This document shows, in pieces, positions 45,696 to 54,893 of a DNA stretch of 64,000 bases. The stretch lies in assembly GCA_031963005.1 (NCBI GenBank), contig JASSUL010000008.1, forward strand, positions 36,076 through 100,075, read 5' to 3'. The position numbers were made by a program, and so were the translations under genes. The DNA is from JASSUD01 sp031963005. Its GTDB lineage: Bacteria > Pseudomonadota > Gammaproteobacteria > Burkholderiales > Burkholderiaceae. A model generated the notes under the pieces. That model ran no database searches, was not told where the DNA came from, and saw only the letters and a list, made by a program, of their open reading frames with translations. The first letter of the stretch is position 1; every line of letters starts with the position of its first letter.

Positions 45696-46601
45696 ATGCC
45701 TGAGTATCTCGCTTCTCACCATCCCAGAAAACGATTTGGCCAGCATTTTTTAACAGATCAACAAGTATTGGTTGCACTGTTAGAGGCTATTGATCCCGAA
45801 CCTTATGATGCCTCTTCTGGTTCTGAATCTATCCATTTCGTTGAAATTGGCCCAGGCCTTGGCGCGCTGACTGAACCGCTGTTAGCGCGAGTAGGGCGGC
45901 TGCAAGCCGTTGAACTAGATCGGGATTTGGCCTTGCGTTTACGTCGGCGTTTTGGTGCCCAGTTAGTTTTACATCAGGCTGATGCGCTGAAATTTGATTT
46001 TCAGACGCTGTTACCCAAGATCGCTGCACAATCTGAGCTGCATAGCACGCCTACTTCCGAGCAACCGTTAGCTCACAGTGACTCCAAGCACTCGCCTAGT
46101 TTGCGTATCGTCGGCAACTTACCCTATAACATCTCGACGCCCTTATTATTTCACCTAAGCCATTATGCCGATCAGGTGATTGATCAGCATTTTATGCTGC
46201 AAAGCGAAGTCGTAGAGCGCATGATAGCGGCGCCTGGCAGCAAGGCCTATGGTCGACTTTCCGTCATGTTGCAATATCGTTATACGATGGAAAAATGCTT
46301 CGATGTCCCGCCGGAAGCCTTTGATCCTCCGCCCAAAGTGCAATCTGCCGTAGTACGTATGATGCCCATTCCCCTCACTTTATCGCTTGCACAACAGCAA
46401 ACGCTGGAAGCCTTGGTGCGCACCGCTTTTTCACAGCGTCGCAAAATATTGCGCAATACATTAGGGGCACAATATCCCCATCAGGACTTTAAGGCACTCG
46501 ATTTTGACCTCAATCGTAGAGCGGAAGAGGTTGCCGTGCAGGAGTATGTCCGCCTTGCGCAGCAAATATTTAATGATCCATCAATACCCTTATTGTCCTA
46601 G
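45696..46601 (+). CDS. rsmA: 16S rRNA (adenine1518/1519-N6) dimethyltransferase
   Basis: The 302-residue KsgA/RsmA protein modifies two adjacent adenines of 16S rRNA. It has RKRFGQHFLTD at the N-terminus, the SAM motif EIGPGLGALTEPLL and the target-binding IVGNLPYNIST. The start at 45696 (MPEYLASHHPRKRFGQ) fits the family; the frame from 45570 would add 42 residues. A Ser/Pro/His-rich insert after LLPKIAAQSE lengthens it slightly. Confidence 0.96.
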   Translation: MPEYLASHHPRKRFGQHFLTDQQVLVALLEAIDPEPYDASSGSESIHFVEIGPGLGALTEPLLARVGRLQAVELDRDLALRLRRRFGAQLVLHQADALKFDFQTLLPKIAAQSELHSTPTSEQPLAHSDSKHSPSLRIVGNLPYNISTPLLFHLSHYADQVIDQHFMLQSEVVERMIAAPGSKAYGRLSVMLQYRYTMEKCFDVPPEAFDPPPKVQSAVVRMMPIPLTLSLAQQQTLEALVRTAFSQRRKILRNTLGAQYPHQDFKALDFDLNRRAEEVAVQEYVRLAQQIFNDPSIPLLS

Positions 46602-46826
46602 GTGCTTACCTATCTCTTGGCGAGCTTTTGCATAGCATCCCATGCTCAAGTCGCAGTTCTGGAAGAGGTAACCCCTACCATAATATTTCTAAGAGATTTC
46701 TTAAAAGTATGGCTCTTTCATGTAAAATTTCCTCTTTTTTTCATCGGAGAAAATTCTACTTTCATTTCCTATGAGTTGCTGGGAAGGGAGGGAATTGCCG
46801 ACTTAAAATGGCCAAATAAGAGAAAC

Positions 46827-48242
46827 ATGAATCCCATATCATCTTCACCACCTATAAGTAGCATTCCCCCATTATCTGCACCTACTAATACGGCTAATTG
46901 CGTTATAGCTACTCAGTCTGCTCCATTGGAGCTAAAGAAAATCACCATCGACCAGAGCCATCGTATAGGTAAAATTGATGAGGGTTGCGACGTATTTTCC
47001 TTGTCTGCTAATGGGAAAAGAATTGCAGCAACTAGTGCATCTTCTAGAGAAATTTTTATATATGAAGTTCGGTTAGATGATTCAACGTTAAATGATTCAA
47101 AACTAGAAAAAATAGGCTCTTTTGATCGAAAAATGCTACCACTTGATCCTCATATGCATCCCATATCAACAGTGGTAAGTACATTCCAAGAAATCACACC
47201 TCCATTTATTCAAAAAGGAATAAAGTGCGTATCTAAAGTTCCCGTAATAGCGAATATCTTAGGGGATTTATCCGAATCTATCCCTATTTCTAGCTCGGGT
47301 TTTTTTAGGCTTTCACTGTCAGAAAACGGTAAATTACTTTTCGCTCTTTCGAAGGATATCGCTTGTGTGTGGAGTTGTGATATTGCAAGTGAGCCACGTG
47401 TAATTTGGCGACGATCAGCATTAACATTGCTTGCGCCTGTGCCTATGAAAATATCATCGGATATGAAATGGGCGATCGGGCGTAATATTTTGGGCACTCT
47501 ACTTTTGAGTAGACTGGATTCTTCAGAGGAAGATGTCTTATCGACAGTACAAAGTACTTTACCGGATGCGGTGGGTGGTAAAGCACAACATATCCTATGG
47601 TCCAATAAAGAAATTTCTAACAATATTGCTATTGCTACTGATACTTCTTCGCTCCCAACGCTTATTATTCCAGATAATAATAAATGGATAGCTTCCATCG
47701 AAAAGAAAGAGATTTGCTTTACAGAAATAGATAAAGCAACTCCAGAGATAAAAAAGAAAGTTTGGAGTTTTTCAAAAGAACTACCTATAACCGCTGTGGC
47801 TAATTCTCGAGATGGAAAATGGCTTGCATTCGGACGAATTGATGAGGACGCTAATATTATCACCCTCCTTAATATAAAAGATCAAAGCGATAAGAAATTT
47901 ACTTTAAAAGAATCTTTCCTTAAATTAGAAAAAGGCGCCTCAAAAATAATCCAAATGGCCTTTGCTAAAGATAGCCGATGGCTCGCCTCAGTCAGTGAGG
48001 ATAATATTATTCGAGTGTGGTCTAGGTCTATGCAAACCTATGAAGCTAAAGCCACCGTGAAGTTCAAGGTGCCTGCTTCTATTTCTGAGATAACATGGCA
48101 GAAGACTGACAGAAAGATATCTTTGATTATCATTGCTACGCCAAAGGAATCTACTGAGTCCGAAGAATATACTAAACCAAAAGCATTCGAAGTATATGTA
48201 ATAGATATTGGCACTAGAGAAGTTGCATATAATGTAGCTTGA
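46827..48242 (+). CDS. WD40-like beta-propeller protein, possible effector
   Basis: The protein has 471 residues from the ATG at 46827. It has a Ser/Pro-rich N-terminus like the other putative effectors here, then repeats of WD40 type: FSLSANGKRIAATSASSREI, FRLSLSENGKLLFALSKDIA with CVWSCD, AVANSRDGKWLAFGR, and MAFAKDSRWLASVSEDNIIR with VWS. The frame is open from a GTG at 46602, directly after rsmA, but that would add 75 residues without clear signal. WD40 propellers are protein-binding platforms, common in eukaryotes. A strong terminator follows. Function unknown. Confidence 0.75.
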   Translation: MNPISSSPPISSIPPLSAPTNTANCVIATQSAPLELKKITIDQSHRIGKIDEGCDVFSLSANGKRIAATSASSREIFIYEVRLDDSTLNDSKLEKIGSFDRKMLPLDPHMHPISTVVSTFQEITPPFIQKGIKCVSKVPVIANILGDLSESIPISSSGFFRLSLSENGKLLFALSKDIACVWSCDIASEPRVIWRRSALTLLAPVPMKISSDMKWAIGRNILGTLLLSRLDSSEEDVLSTVQSTLPDAVGGKAQHILWSNKEISNNIAIATDTSSLPTLIIPDNNKWIASIEKKEICFTEIDKATPEIKKKVWSFSKELPITAVANSRDGKWLAFGRIDEDANIITLLNIKDQSDKKFTLKESFLKLEKGASKIIQMAFAKDSRWLASVSEDNIIRVWSRSMQTYEAKATVKFKVPASISEITWQKTDRKISLIIIATPKESTESEEYTKPKAFEVYVIDIGTREVAYNVA

Positions 48243-48354
48243 AGAGGTTTTTCAGAAAAGCTTCCCAGTTTTTTTGAGTAAATAAAATATGTCTATTTAA
48301 ATTCTTGAAAAGATAATAGTCCTATAGCTATATATTAAAGAGGCCAATTAATTA

Positions 48355-48391
48355 AGTACGTTATGCTTTTCTTGAAAAAGCATAACGTACT
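48355..48391 (+). terminator. Terminator after the WD40-like gene
   Basis: A perfect 16-bp stem (AGTACGTTATGCTTTT / AAAAGCATAACGTACT) with a five-base loop, followed by ATTCTTTTCT. It lies about 110 bases after the stop. Confidence 0.8.
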
Positions 48392-48574
48392 ATTCTTTTC
48401 TGAATTCTGTCTCTACACTATTTGAAAGCACAAAAATCAGCCCCTTCATCGTTATTACGATTTCTATAAAAAAACTCCTCACCTTTTCTTCGTCCTGACA
48501 TTTTAGGTGCGAAGATCTTCTCCCCTCCCAGAAAAATTTCATCTCCTCAGCATTTGAAACCAAGTAGCCAATAT

Positions 48575-48710
48575 TGTAGGTTGGTGGTGAGGCACGAACC
48601 CCAACATGCGTACCATGGCATCCTTGATGACCAGCTTATGATTATCTAAAAGCAAAAATGAAAAGTTAGCAGTATGCACGTTAGGGTTCGTGCCTCACCA
48701 CCAACATATA
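48575..48710. repeat. Inverted-repeat element, copy B
   Basis: The arms 48575-48612 and 48673-48710 (38 bases each, five mismatches) are inverted around 60 bases of spacer. The core CTCACCACCAAC and GGGGTTCG/CGAACCCC are shared with the element at 32161-32309. No ORF. It lies in the 780-base gap between the WD40-like gene and nth. Confidence 0.8.
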
Positions 48711-48711
48711 G

Positions 48712-48752
48712 GAGGAATAACGCCGATACAGGGTTTTGAAAGAAGTCTATTG
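48712..48752. repeat. Dispersed repeat, copy 2
   Basis: A second copy of the repeat at 15215-15256, with the ATACAGGGTTT and GAAAGAAGTCTATT cores. It directly abuts the inverted-repeat element to its left, so the two may form one larger mobile unit. Confidence 0.6.
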
Positions 48753-49020
48753 TGTGAGAGCAAGAATATAGAGTGAGCAAAAATACATGAAAATTTTTTA
48801 TTTCAGATAACTATACTTTTTTACCGATCTACCTCTGGTATGGATTAATTATTTTTTTATTATTAATTACTATTTCATGGCCTTTTTTTAAATAAAAAAA
48901 ATTAGATTTAATGCTTTGCTCATCACTTATGAAGATTTTTGATAGATGCTTGCAGAGAGCCTCTGTCGGATATAGTACGTAAAAGCAGGCTCTTTGCGAT
49001 TCTCACTAGAAAGCGAAAAA

Positions 49021-49755
49021 TCAGCGCGATTTTCGATTTGAATGCACGGAGAAGGTCGCCAATTTGGGGCTATCTGATAGCACTCCTTTTTTAATGGGCC
49101 GTGCTCTATTTTTCTCTGCAGGTTCAGGGGATTTTTGTTTATATTCACATAATGCCTGTACCGCGCAGTCCCAACATTTTGGTGTGCGTGCCTGACAAAT
49201 ATAGCGCCCATGCAACACCAACCAATGATGCGCATCATGTAAAAATGCGGTGGGAATATTTTTCTCTAGTGCACGTTCTACATCGCGCACATTTTTCCCG
49301 GGTGCTAGGCCAGTACGATTAGAGACTCGAAAAATATGCGTATCGACCGCGATAGTAGGCTGGCCAAATGCGGTATTCAGGATCACATTCGCTGTTTTTC
49401 GCCCTACACCAGGCAAAGCTTCTAATGCGGCGCGATCTGCGGGGACTTGTCCTGCATGGTGCTCTAAAATTTGCTGGCACAAACCTAAAACATACTTTGC
49501 TTTGTTACGGTATAAACCGATACTTTTAATCGCATCAGCAATACCCGCTTCGCCGAGCGTAAGCATGGCCTGCGGCGTATTTGCCTGCGCAAAGAGATTT
49601 TTTGTTACCAGATTAACGGATTTATCTGTAGCCTGCGCGGAAAGGACTACGGCTACTAATAGTTCAAAAGTATTACTATAGTTGAGCTCTGTTTTTGGAG
49701 TGGGATTGAGTCGTTGTAAAATTTCAAAGAAAAGGCGGCGTTTTTCCGTGTTCAT
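49021..49755 (-). CDS. nth: Endonuclease III
   Basis: The 244-residue DNA glycosylase/AP-lyase removes oxidised pyrimidines. The helix-hairpin-helix LPGVGRKTAN carries catalytic Lys120, Asp138 is in VDTHIFRVSNR, and the 4Fe-4S cluster ligands are Cys187, 194, 197 and 203 (C-x6-C-x2-C-x5-C). The C-terminus is about 35 residues longer than usual. Divergent from xerD. Confidence 0.96.
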   Translation of the reverse strand: MNTEKRRLFFEILQRLNPTPKTELNYSNTFELLVAVVLSAQATDKSVNLVTKNLFAQANTPQAMLTLGEAGIADAIKSIGLYRNKAKYVLGLCQQILEHHAGQVPADRAALEALPGVGRKTANVILNTAFGQPTIAVDTHIFRVSNRTGLAPGKNVRDVERALEKNIPTAFLHDAHHWLVLHGRYICQARTPKCWDCAVQALCEYKQKSPEPAEKNRARPIKKGVLSDSPKLATFSVHSNRKSR

Positions 49756-49823
49756 ATCCGTTGCATATTAATAAAAAAACAGAGTACTTCCATATAATAC
49801 ATTCATCATAGCTCTGCAGATTC

Positions 49824-50801
49824 ATGGCCTCTAAAAAAGTACCCGATTGTGCTTTCCCCCAATCCTCTATACAGCCTAAACAATCTCATGCATTGAGATT
49901 GCCATTGCCGCCAGAAAGTGCTGCTGCTATCGATGCATTTTGTGATGCCTTATGGTTAGAACAAAATGCTTCCATCAATACGCTGCAAGCGTATCGGCGT
50001 GACTTATCTCTCTTTGCGCAGTGGCTTGCTGCAGAGTGCAATGCGCTCCATCTAGAAGCCACAACAGAAAGCCAATTACACCAATACAGCATAGCGCGTG
50101 CCCAAAGCAAAGCAAGCTCGGCGAACCGCCGTTTATCGGCTTTTAGAAAGTTTTTTGCTTGGAGCTTGCGCGAACATCGTATCCAAACAGACCCTACAGT
50201 CAATCTAGAAACCGCTAAACAAGCCCCCCGTTTTCCTCAAAGTCTTTCCGAAGCGCAAGTCGAGGCCTTGCTTGCGGCTCCGGATATCACTACCCATTTA
50301 GGGCTGCGAGATAAAACCATGATTGAGCTTCTATACGCTAGTGGCCTGAGAGTCTCAGAATTAATCACCCTTAAAATAGCAGATATTGGCTTAAACGAAG
50401 GGATAGTACGCGTTTTGGGAAAAGGTGCAAAAGAGCGCATAGTACCCTTTGGAGAAGAGGCGCATAGTTGGTTGCTCCGTTATCTCCAAATTGCCAGGCC
50501 TGCCTTATTAGGCGCCCGAATGACGGATACTTTTTTTATCACTGTCCGTGGTGCAGGGATGACTCGCCAGCAGTTTTGGGGACTTATTAAGCACTATACC
50601 CATGTAGCGGCTATTGAATCTCCCCTTTCCCCGCATACTTTACGCCATGCTTTTGCTACGCATTTATTAAATCATGGAGCAGATTTGCGTGTTATCCAAC
50701 TCCTGCTAGGTCATGCGGATATTTCAACGACGCAGATTTATACTCATATCGCTAAAGAACGTTTAAAAAACTTGCACCAGGAGCATCATCCACGAGGTTG
50801 A
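49824..50801 (+). CDS. xerD: Tyrosine recombinase XerD
   Basis: The 325-residue recombinase resolves chromosome dimers at dif with XerC. It has the N-terminal SAM-like core-binding domain (about 25-110) and the catalytic domain with Arg in ASGLRVSELITL, HTLRHAFATHLL and LLGHADISTTQIYTH, giving the R-K-H-R-H-Y set. The N-terminal tail is about 25 residues longer than E. coli XerD. XerC cannot be fully excluded. Confidence 0.92.
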   Translation: MASKKVPDCAFPQSSIQPKQSHALRLPLPPESAAAIDAFCDALWLEQNASINTLQAYRRDLSLFAQWLAAECNALHLEATTESQLHQYSIARAQSKASSANRRLSAFRKFFAWSLREHRIQTDPTVNLETAKQAPRFPQSLSEAQVEALLAAPDITTHLGLRDKTMIELLYASGLRVSELITLKIADIGLNEGIVRVLGKGAKERIVPFGEEAHSWLLRYLQIARPALLGARMTDTFFITVRGAGMTRQQFWGLIKHYTHVAAIESPLSPHTLRHAFATHLLNHGADLRVIQLLLGHADISTTQIYTHIAKERLKNLHQEHHPRG

Positions 50802-50804
50802 GTA

Positions 50805-50832
50805 TTTTGAATCCCTTCTTTTTGATTCAAAA
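50805..50832 (+). terminator. Stem-loop after xerD
   Basis: TTTTGAATC / GATTCAAAA with a ten-base loop starts at the xerD stop and is followed by an A/T-rich tail. Moderate terminator. Confidence 0.5.
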
Positions 50833-50921
50833 TAAAAAATAAGAAGAGTGAGTATAATAAAAAATGGTGATATCCCGTGTTATGCCCTGTATTTTTACCC
50901 TGTTTTTAAAAGGAATTTAAA

Positions 50922-51617
50922 GTGCTTTCTTTTTCTTCCATGGGCCTTTTTATAAAGGCAGCTCCTTGCGCCTATTGGTCTACCTGCCTGCTTATGGTAA
51001 CGCTGGCATATATATTAGGTTCCATATCTTTTGCAGTAGTAGTGAGCTCAGCAATGCGCTTAGCCGATCCGCGTACCTATGGATCTCAAAATCCAGGAGC
51101 CACGAATGTATTACGCAGTGGTAACAAAATTGCTGCGGCACTGACATTAGCGGGCGATATGTGCAAAGGGGGACTAGCGGTGATCTTAGCCTGTGCATGG
51201 GCTAAGCATGCAGGCTGGAACCCCACATATAGCGCTTTTGCTGTAGGGTTAACCGGATATGCGGTTTTCTTAGGGCATCTATATCCGGTGTTTTTTCGTT
51301 TCCAGGGAGGAAAGGGGGTTGCCACCGCAGCAGGGATATTGTGGGCTTTTTATCCTCTTTTAGGGCTCAGTGTGTCGCTGACTTGGTTGGTCATAGCAGC
51401 GGTGTTTCGTTATTCTTCTTTAGCAGCACTGGCCAGTGCGATCTCAGCCCCTTTTTATGCCTGGTACTGGCTAGGATGGGGAAGAGAAACATGGCCTTTG
51501 ATTATAGTGACCGGTGTGCTTAGTGCATTACTGATTTATAGACACCGCGCTAATATTGTCCAATTGATCCATCATCAAGAGCAGCGTATTGGATCAAACC
51601 GTAAAATCAAATCCTAA
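50922..51617 (+). CDS. plsY: Acyl-phosphate glycerol-3-phosphate acyltransferase
   Basis: The 231-residue membrane enzyme makes lysophosphatidate from acyl phosphate. The three PlsY loops are present: GSQNPGATNVLRSGNK, GDMCKGGLAVILA and HLYPVFFRFQGGKGVATA. The GTG start at 50922 has AAAAGGA upstream; an ATG at 50940 is an alternative. Confidence 0.93.
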   Translation: MLSFSSMGLFIKAAPCAYWSTCLLMVTLAYILGSISFAVVVSSAMRLADPRTYGSQNPGATNVLRSGNKIAAALTLAGDMCKGGLAVILACAWAKHAGWNPTYSAFAVGLTGYAVFLGHLYPVFFRFQGGKGVATAAGILWAFYPLLGLSVSLTWLVIAAVFRYSSLAALASAISAPFYAWYWLGWGRETWPLIIVTGVLSALLIYRHRANIVQLIHHQEQRIGSNRKIKS

Positions 51618-51652
51618 TGGGCATCCTGCAGCGCTCCAATCTGCGCTGCAGA

Positions 51653-52144
51653 TCAGTTGCGGAAATTATCAAACTCCAGCGGCATATCATCAATATCCTT
51701 TTTCAGCAGAGCCATGATGGCTTGTAAGTCATCCCGTTTAGTTCCGCTTACTCGGACTTTCTCGCCTTCAATATTACCCTGCACTTTGATCTTACTTTCT
51801 TTAATATATTTAGTAATTTTTTTGCATAATTCACTGCTTAGGCCTTGCTGTATTTTGGCAACTTGTTTGCGTTTATCTGCACTTATTTTTTCAACGTCTT
51901 GATAGTCTAAAAAGCGAATATCTACTTGGCGTTTTGCTAATTTTAAAAGCAGGATTTCTTTAACTTGTTGGAGCTGAAAATCACTATCTGCATATAGCGT
52001 GATAGTCGATTCTTTTTCAGAATATTCGACCCGCGCATCAGAATTCTTAAAATCAAAACGCCTACTGATTTCTTTATTAGCTTGATCTACTGCATTTTTT
52101 ACTTCAACTTTATTAGGTTCTGAAACAATATCAAAAGAGGGCAT
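51653..52144 (-). CDS. yajQ: YajQ-family nucleotide-binding protein
   Basis: The 163-residue UPF0234 protein begins MPSFDIVSEPNKVEVKNAVD and has NKEISRRFDFKNSDARVEY and KVRVSGTKRDDLQAIMALL. Relatives bind tRNA or cyclic-di-GMP; here the role is not determined. Start at 52144, six bases after AAGGA; the frame open to 52159 is five codons longer. Confidence 0.93.
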   Translation of the reverse strand: MPSFDIVSEPNKVEVKNAVDQANKEISRRFDFKNSDARVEYSEKESTITLYADSDFQLQQVKEILLLKLAKRQVDIRFLDYQDVEKISADKRKQVAKIQQGLSSELCKKITKYIKESKIKVQGNIEGEKVRVSGTKRDDLQAIMALLKKDIDDMPLEFDNFRN

Positions 52145-52222
52145 GAAAGTTTCCTTCAAAAAATAATAGGGAAAACGTATTGTATGATGAACCTATACAA
52201 AGACCGTGAAAAAGCAAAGATT

Positions 52223-52834
52223 TTAACGATTTGCTAGGGTCAAATAGTAAGCATGTACTTTATCCACTTGCTCGTAGAGCTGCTCTAGGGAAGTATCGGC
52301 TGAATTCACGATCACTTCATCCGCATAGCATTGGCGGGTTTGCCTACTAGCTTGGCGTGCCATGATAGCAAGGACTTGCTCCCTAGAAAGATTGCTGCGT
52401 TGCATTGCACGCCTAATTTGCGTTTCTTCATCGCAATCGATCAATAAGATACGTTGTACACGTTGGATCCAGTGACTGGACTCTACCAGCAAAGGCACAG
52501 CAAATAGGATATATATTCCTTGCGCAAGGCGTGCTGCTTCATCGCAATCCGATAAGATAAGTGGGTGCAAAATACTTTCTAGCCGTGCTTTAGCCGTGTC
52601 ATCATTGAAAATACAAGCCCGCATGCGGTTTCGATCTAGCGCTCCATCGGGAAGGATAAAAGCATGGCCAAACTCCTCTTGAATTTGCGCTATAGCCTTG
52701 CCTCCTGGCGCAGTCAGTTTGCGCGCGATGTGGTCTGTATCGATCAGGATAACGCCGTGTTGTTCAAAACGCTGCGCTGCAGTAGTTTTCCCACTGCCGA
52801 TACCGCCTGTTAGGCCAACGGTGAATACAGGCAT
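52223..52834 (-). CDS. coaE: Dephospho-CoA kinase
   Basis: The 203-residue kinase performs the last step of CoA synthesis. The P-loop LTGGIGSGKTTAAQRF is at 8-23, the substrate motif DTDHIARKL follows, and SRQTRQCYADEVIVNSA lies near the end. I choose the ATG at 52834 (MPVFTVGLTGG), which fits the family; an ATG at 52885 adds 17 residues without a ribosome-binding site. Confidence 0.94.
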   Translation of the reverse strand: MPVFTVGLTGGIGSGKTTAAQRFEQHGVILIDTDHIARKLTAPGGKAIAQIQEEFGHAFILPDGALDRNRMRACIFNDDTAKARLESILHPLILSDCDEAARLAQGIYILFAVPLLVESSHWIQRVQRILLIDCDEETQIRRAMQRSNLSREQVLAIMARQASRQTRQCYADEVIVNSADTSLEQLYEQVDKVHAYYLTLANR

Positions 52835-53032
52835 AGCCCCTTTTTCGGTGATGTTTCGAGTAGTGTCTTGTTCTGGTAGAGCCATTTTGGCAGAGTAACT
52901 AGGCTTTCACTGTGAGTGAAAAATAAAATAGAGCATTGAAAAGGGCGTAAGAAGTGCGTTCAAACCCACATTCTGAATGTGCTTACGCAAAAATGCCAGG
53001 GGATAAAAGAAGGAAGAGGGGAAGAGGGCCTA

Positions 53033-53115
53033 GGGGTTGTAAGCCCGAACCCTCAGAATTTTCCTTGAGTTTTAATGCAATCTGAATGACCTATTAAATG
53101 CCGATTTTGTCATTC
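53033..53115 (+). repeat. Left terminal inverted repeat
   Basis: This 83-base arm matches the reverse complement of 54894-54976 with one C/T difference. The outer end is GGGG, directly preceded by GCCTA. Confidence 0.9.
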
Positions 53116-53230
53116 TAGCTTTCTTATTTTTAACGAGGCTGTCTTTTAAGATATTTCTGAAATTTCCTTATAGAATGAGATGGCTAGATATAGTCACGCT
53201 CCGGCTATATGTAGGCGCTTATTAGCGCTG

Positions 53231-53272
53231 TAACTAAACGACCACCGACTTTAGTCGGTGGTCGTTTAGTTA
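53231..53272. repeat. 42-base near-perfect palindrome
   Basis: A 20-bp exact stem (left arm TAACTAAACGACCACCGACT) around a two-base TT loop. A smaller GCGCT/AGCGC hairpin lies just before it. No T run follows, so it is not a normal terminator. It sits inside the mobile unit, 126 bases before the F-box/LRR start codon. Confidence 0.85.
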
Positions 53273-53397
53273 AGAATTTCTTTTTGCAAGTTCAATAAAT
53301 GCTTCACAATTGGTACTTATGATGGCAGATAGGCCAAACACTTCTTTTCCACAAATGATCATTTTTCCGCTAAGCGCATTTATCTACTGGACATAAT

Positions 53398-54705
53398 ATG
53401 ACTCCCCCTATTAGCCGATTATCTATTCCTGCCACAAACTATATAGAAAGCGCCTCTGGTACGCATAACGAAGGCACATCTTCTGATGTTGAGCAGGGCA
53501 GTGAATATCCTTCCTTTTACAAAATTCATGATAACCCAGAGATTCTCCTTAAGGTCATGGGGTTTTCACAAGGAAAAGATTTTAGAAGTATGCGGGTAAC
53601 TTCCCGCAATTTACGCCAAGCAGGCTATAGTCTTATTAATCACCTTAGTATTGGTTACCCAGAGCATCTTCAAAAAGCGGGCCATGTGTTTGGTGATAAG
53701 AAAGATCTTGGCGTAAAACCAGGCTATCTTCAAGAAGCGATCGATATATTTGGTAATAAGAACAATCTTGGCATAACGTTTGGAGACAGTAGTAAATGTA
53801 CTAGAGCTGATTTGGAAAAATTGCCGCGCTCACTAAAGCATTTACATTTGCATTCTTGTCGCAGCTTGACAGCTGACGACTTTGTATTTTTGATGGAGCA
53901 TTGTACAGAGTTGGAAGAATTGACTATAACCAACAGCAATCAAGTGACAGATAACGTTTTGGAGAAAATAGGGCAGTCAAAGCTACGGTGTTTAAAACTC
54001 TTCTCTCGCGGATTTACAGCTACTGGCCTCCTGTGTTTGGGGCAGTTGAACAGTCTTGAAGAATTGACTTTACACTGTACTGACCAACTGACCGATGCGG
54101 TTCTTGAGCAAATAGGGATGCGATCAAAGCTACGGCGGCTAGAGCTAGCGGTTTGTAGTGGATTCACTACTGATGGCCTTCTGTATTTGGGGAAATTGGA
54201 AAATCTGGAAAAATTAGTCCTAAGTAGCATCAAACTGCTTACAGATACGGTTCTGAATCAATTAGGGAAGAAATTATTAAATCTGAAGATTTTAAGCATT
54301 GGTGGGGGTACTGAGTTTACGGCTGATGGTCTTGTGTCTATACTGAAATTTAAGTTGGAGGACGTTTATCTAACTGAAATCAATCAAATGACAGATGCAG
54401 TTTTGAAACAATTAGGGCAGCTAGTAAATCTATGGCGCTTGCGTATATCCCGTAGCAGCGGATTTACGACTGATGGCTTGGTGTCTATGCTGAAAGAGCT
54501 GAAAAATTCTAAGGTGGAGGAATTGGCTTTATGTGGCATCTCTGGCCTGCTTAAAGATGAGGCTCTTGAGCAACTAGAGAATCTAAATCTACGGCGTTTA
54601 GCTTTAGCTGAGAGCAGTGGGTTTACACCTGCTAGTTTTGCATCTATGAAGGAGAAATTGAACAAAGTAGAGTTCTCGGGGAAGTATTCTTGGCTCCAAT
54701 GGTAA
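53398..54705 (+). CDS. F-box-like/leucine-rich repeat protein on a mobile unit
   Basis: The 435-residue protein has a disordered N-terminus, an F-box-like segment at about 40-80 (YKIHDNPEILLKVMGF, then MRVTSRNLRQAG), and a short internal duplication at about 86-130 (YPEHLQKAGHVFGDKKDLG against YLQEAIDIFGNKNNLG). About ten LRR units of roughly 25 residues follow (for instance LEELTITNSNQVTDNVLEKI). This resembles eukaryotic F-box/LRR substrate receptors of SCF ubiquitin ligases and suggests a secreted effector; no signal peptide is seen. The LRRs are related to the fragment at 59004-59345. The N-terminal F-box call is by eye and weaker than the LRR call. Confidence 0.82.
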   Translation: MTPPISRLSIPATNYIESASGTHNEGTSSDVEQGSEYPSFYKIHDNPEILLKVMGFSQGKDFRSMRVTSRNLRQAGYSLINHLSIGYPEHLQKAGHVFGDKKDLGVKPGYLQEAIDIFGNKNNLGITFGDSSKCTRADLEKLPRSLKHLHLHSCRSLTADDFVFLMEHCTELEELTITNSNQVTDNVLEKIGQSKLRCLKLFSRGFTATGLLCLGQLNSLEELTLHCTDQLTDAVLEQIGMRSKLRRLELAVCSGFTTDGLLYLGKLENLEKLVLSSIKLLTDTVLNQLGKKLLNLKILSIGGGTEFTADGLVSILKFKLEDVYLTEINQMTDAVLKQLGQLVNLWRLRISRSSGFTTDGLVSMLKELKNSKVEELALCGISGLLKDEALEQLENLNLRRLALAESSGFTPASFASMKEKLNKVEFSGKYSWLQW

Positions 54706-54893
54706 TGATAAGCACGCCTCAGTAGTTGTTTATCAGGCGTGAATTTATCCGCTCCCTGTGGTTGTTACCATGCAATCAACTGCATGTATAACGCGGCTAT
54801 ATTTTTATATGGCCGCGATTCACTACCTATTCCGCAACGAAAACACTTTCTTCTTAAAAAACGCTCAATGCACGCCCACATGTAATGTAATAG

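Noticed and set aside
46602..46826. Signal peptide on the WD40-like protein (GTG start at 46602)
   Set aside because: The hydrophobic start lies directly after the rsmA stop, with the next 60 residues unlike a mature domain; the ATG at 46827 begins a Ser/Pro-rich start like other genes here.
53214..53272. Integron attC site
   Set aside because: The palindrome is too perfect and lacks the conserved core sites; no integrase is present.
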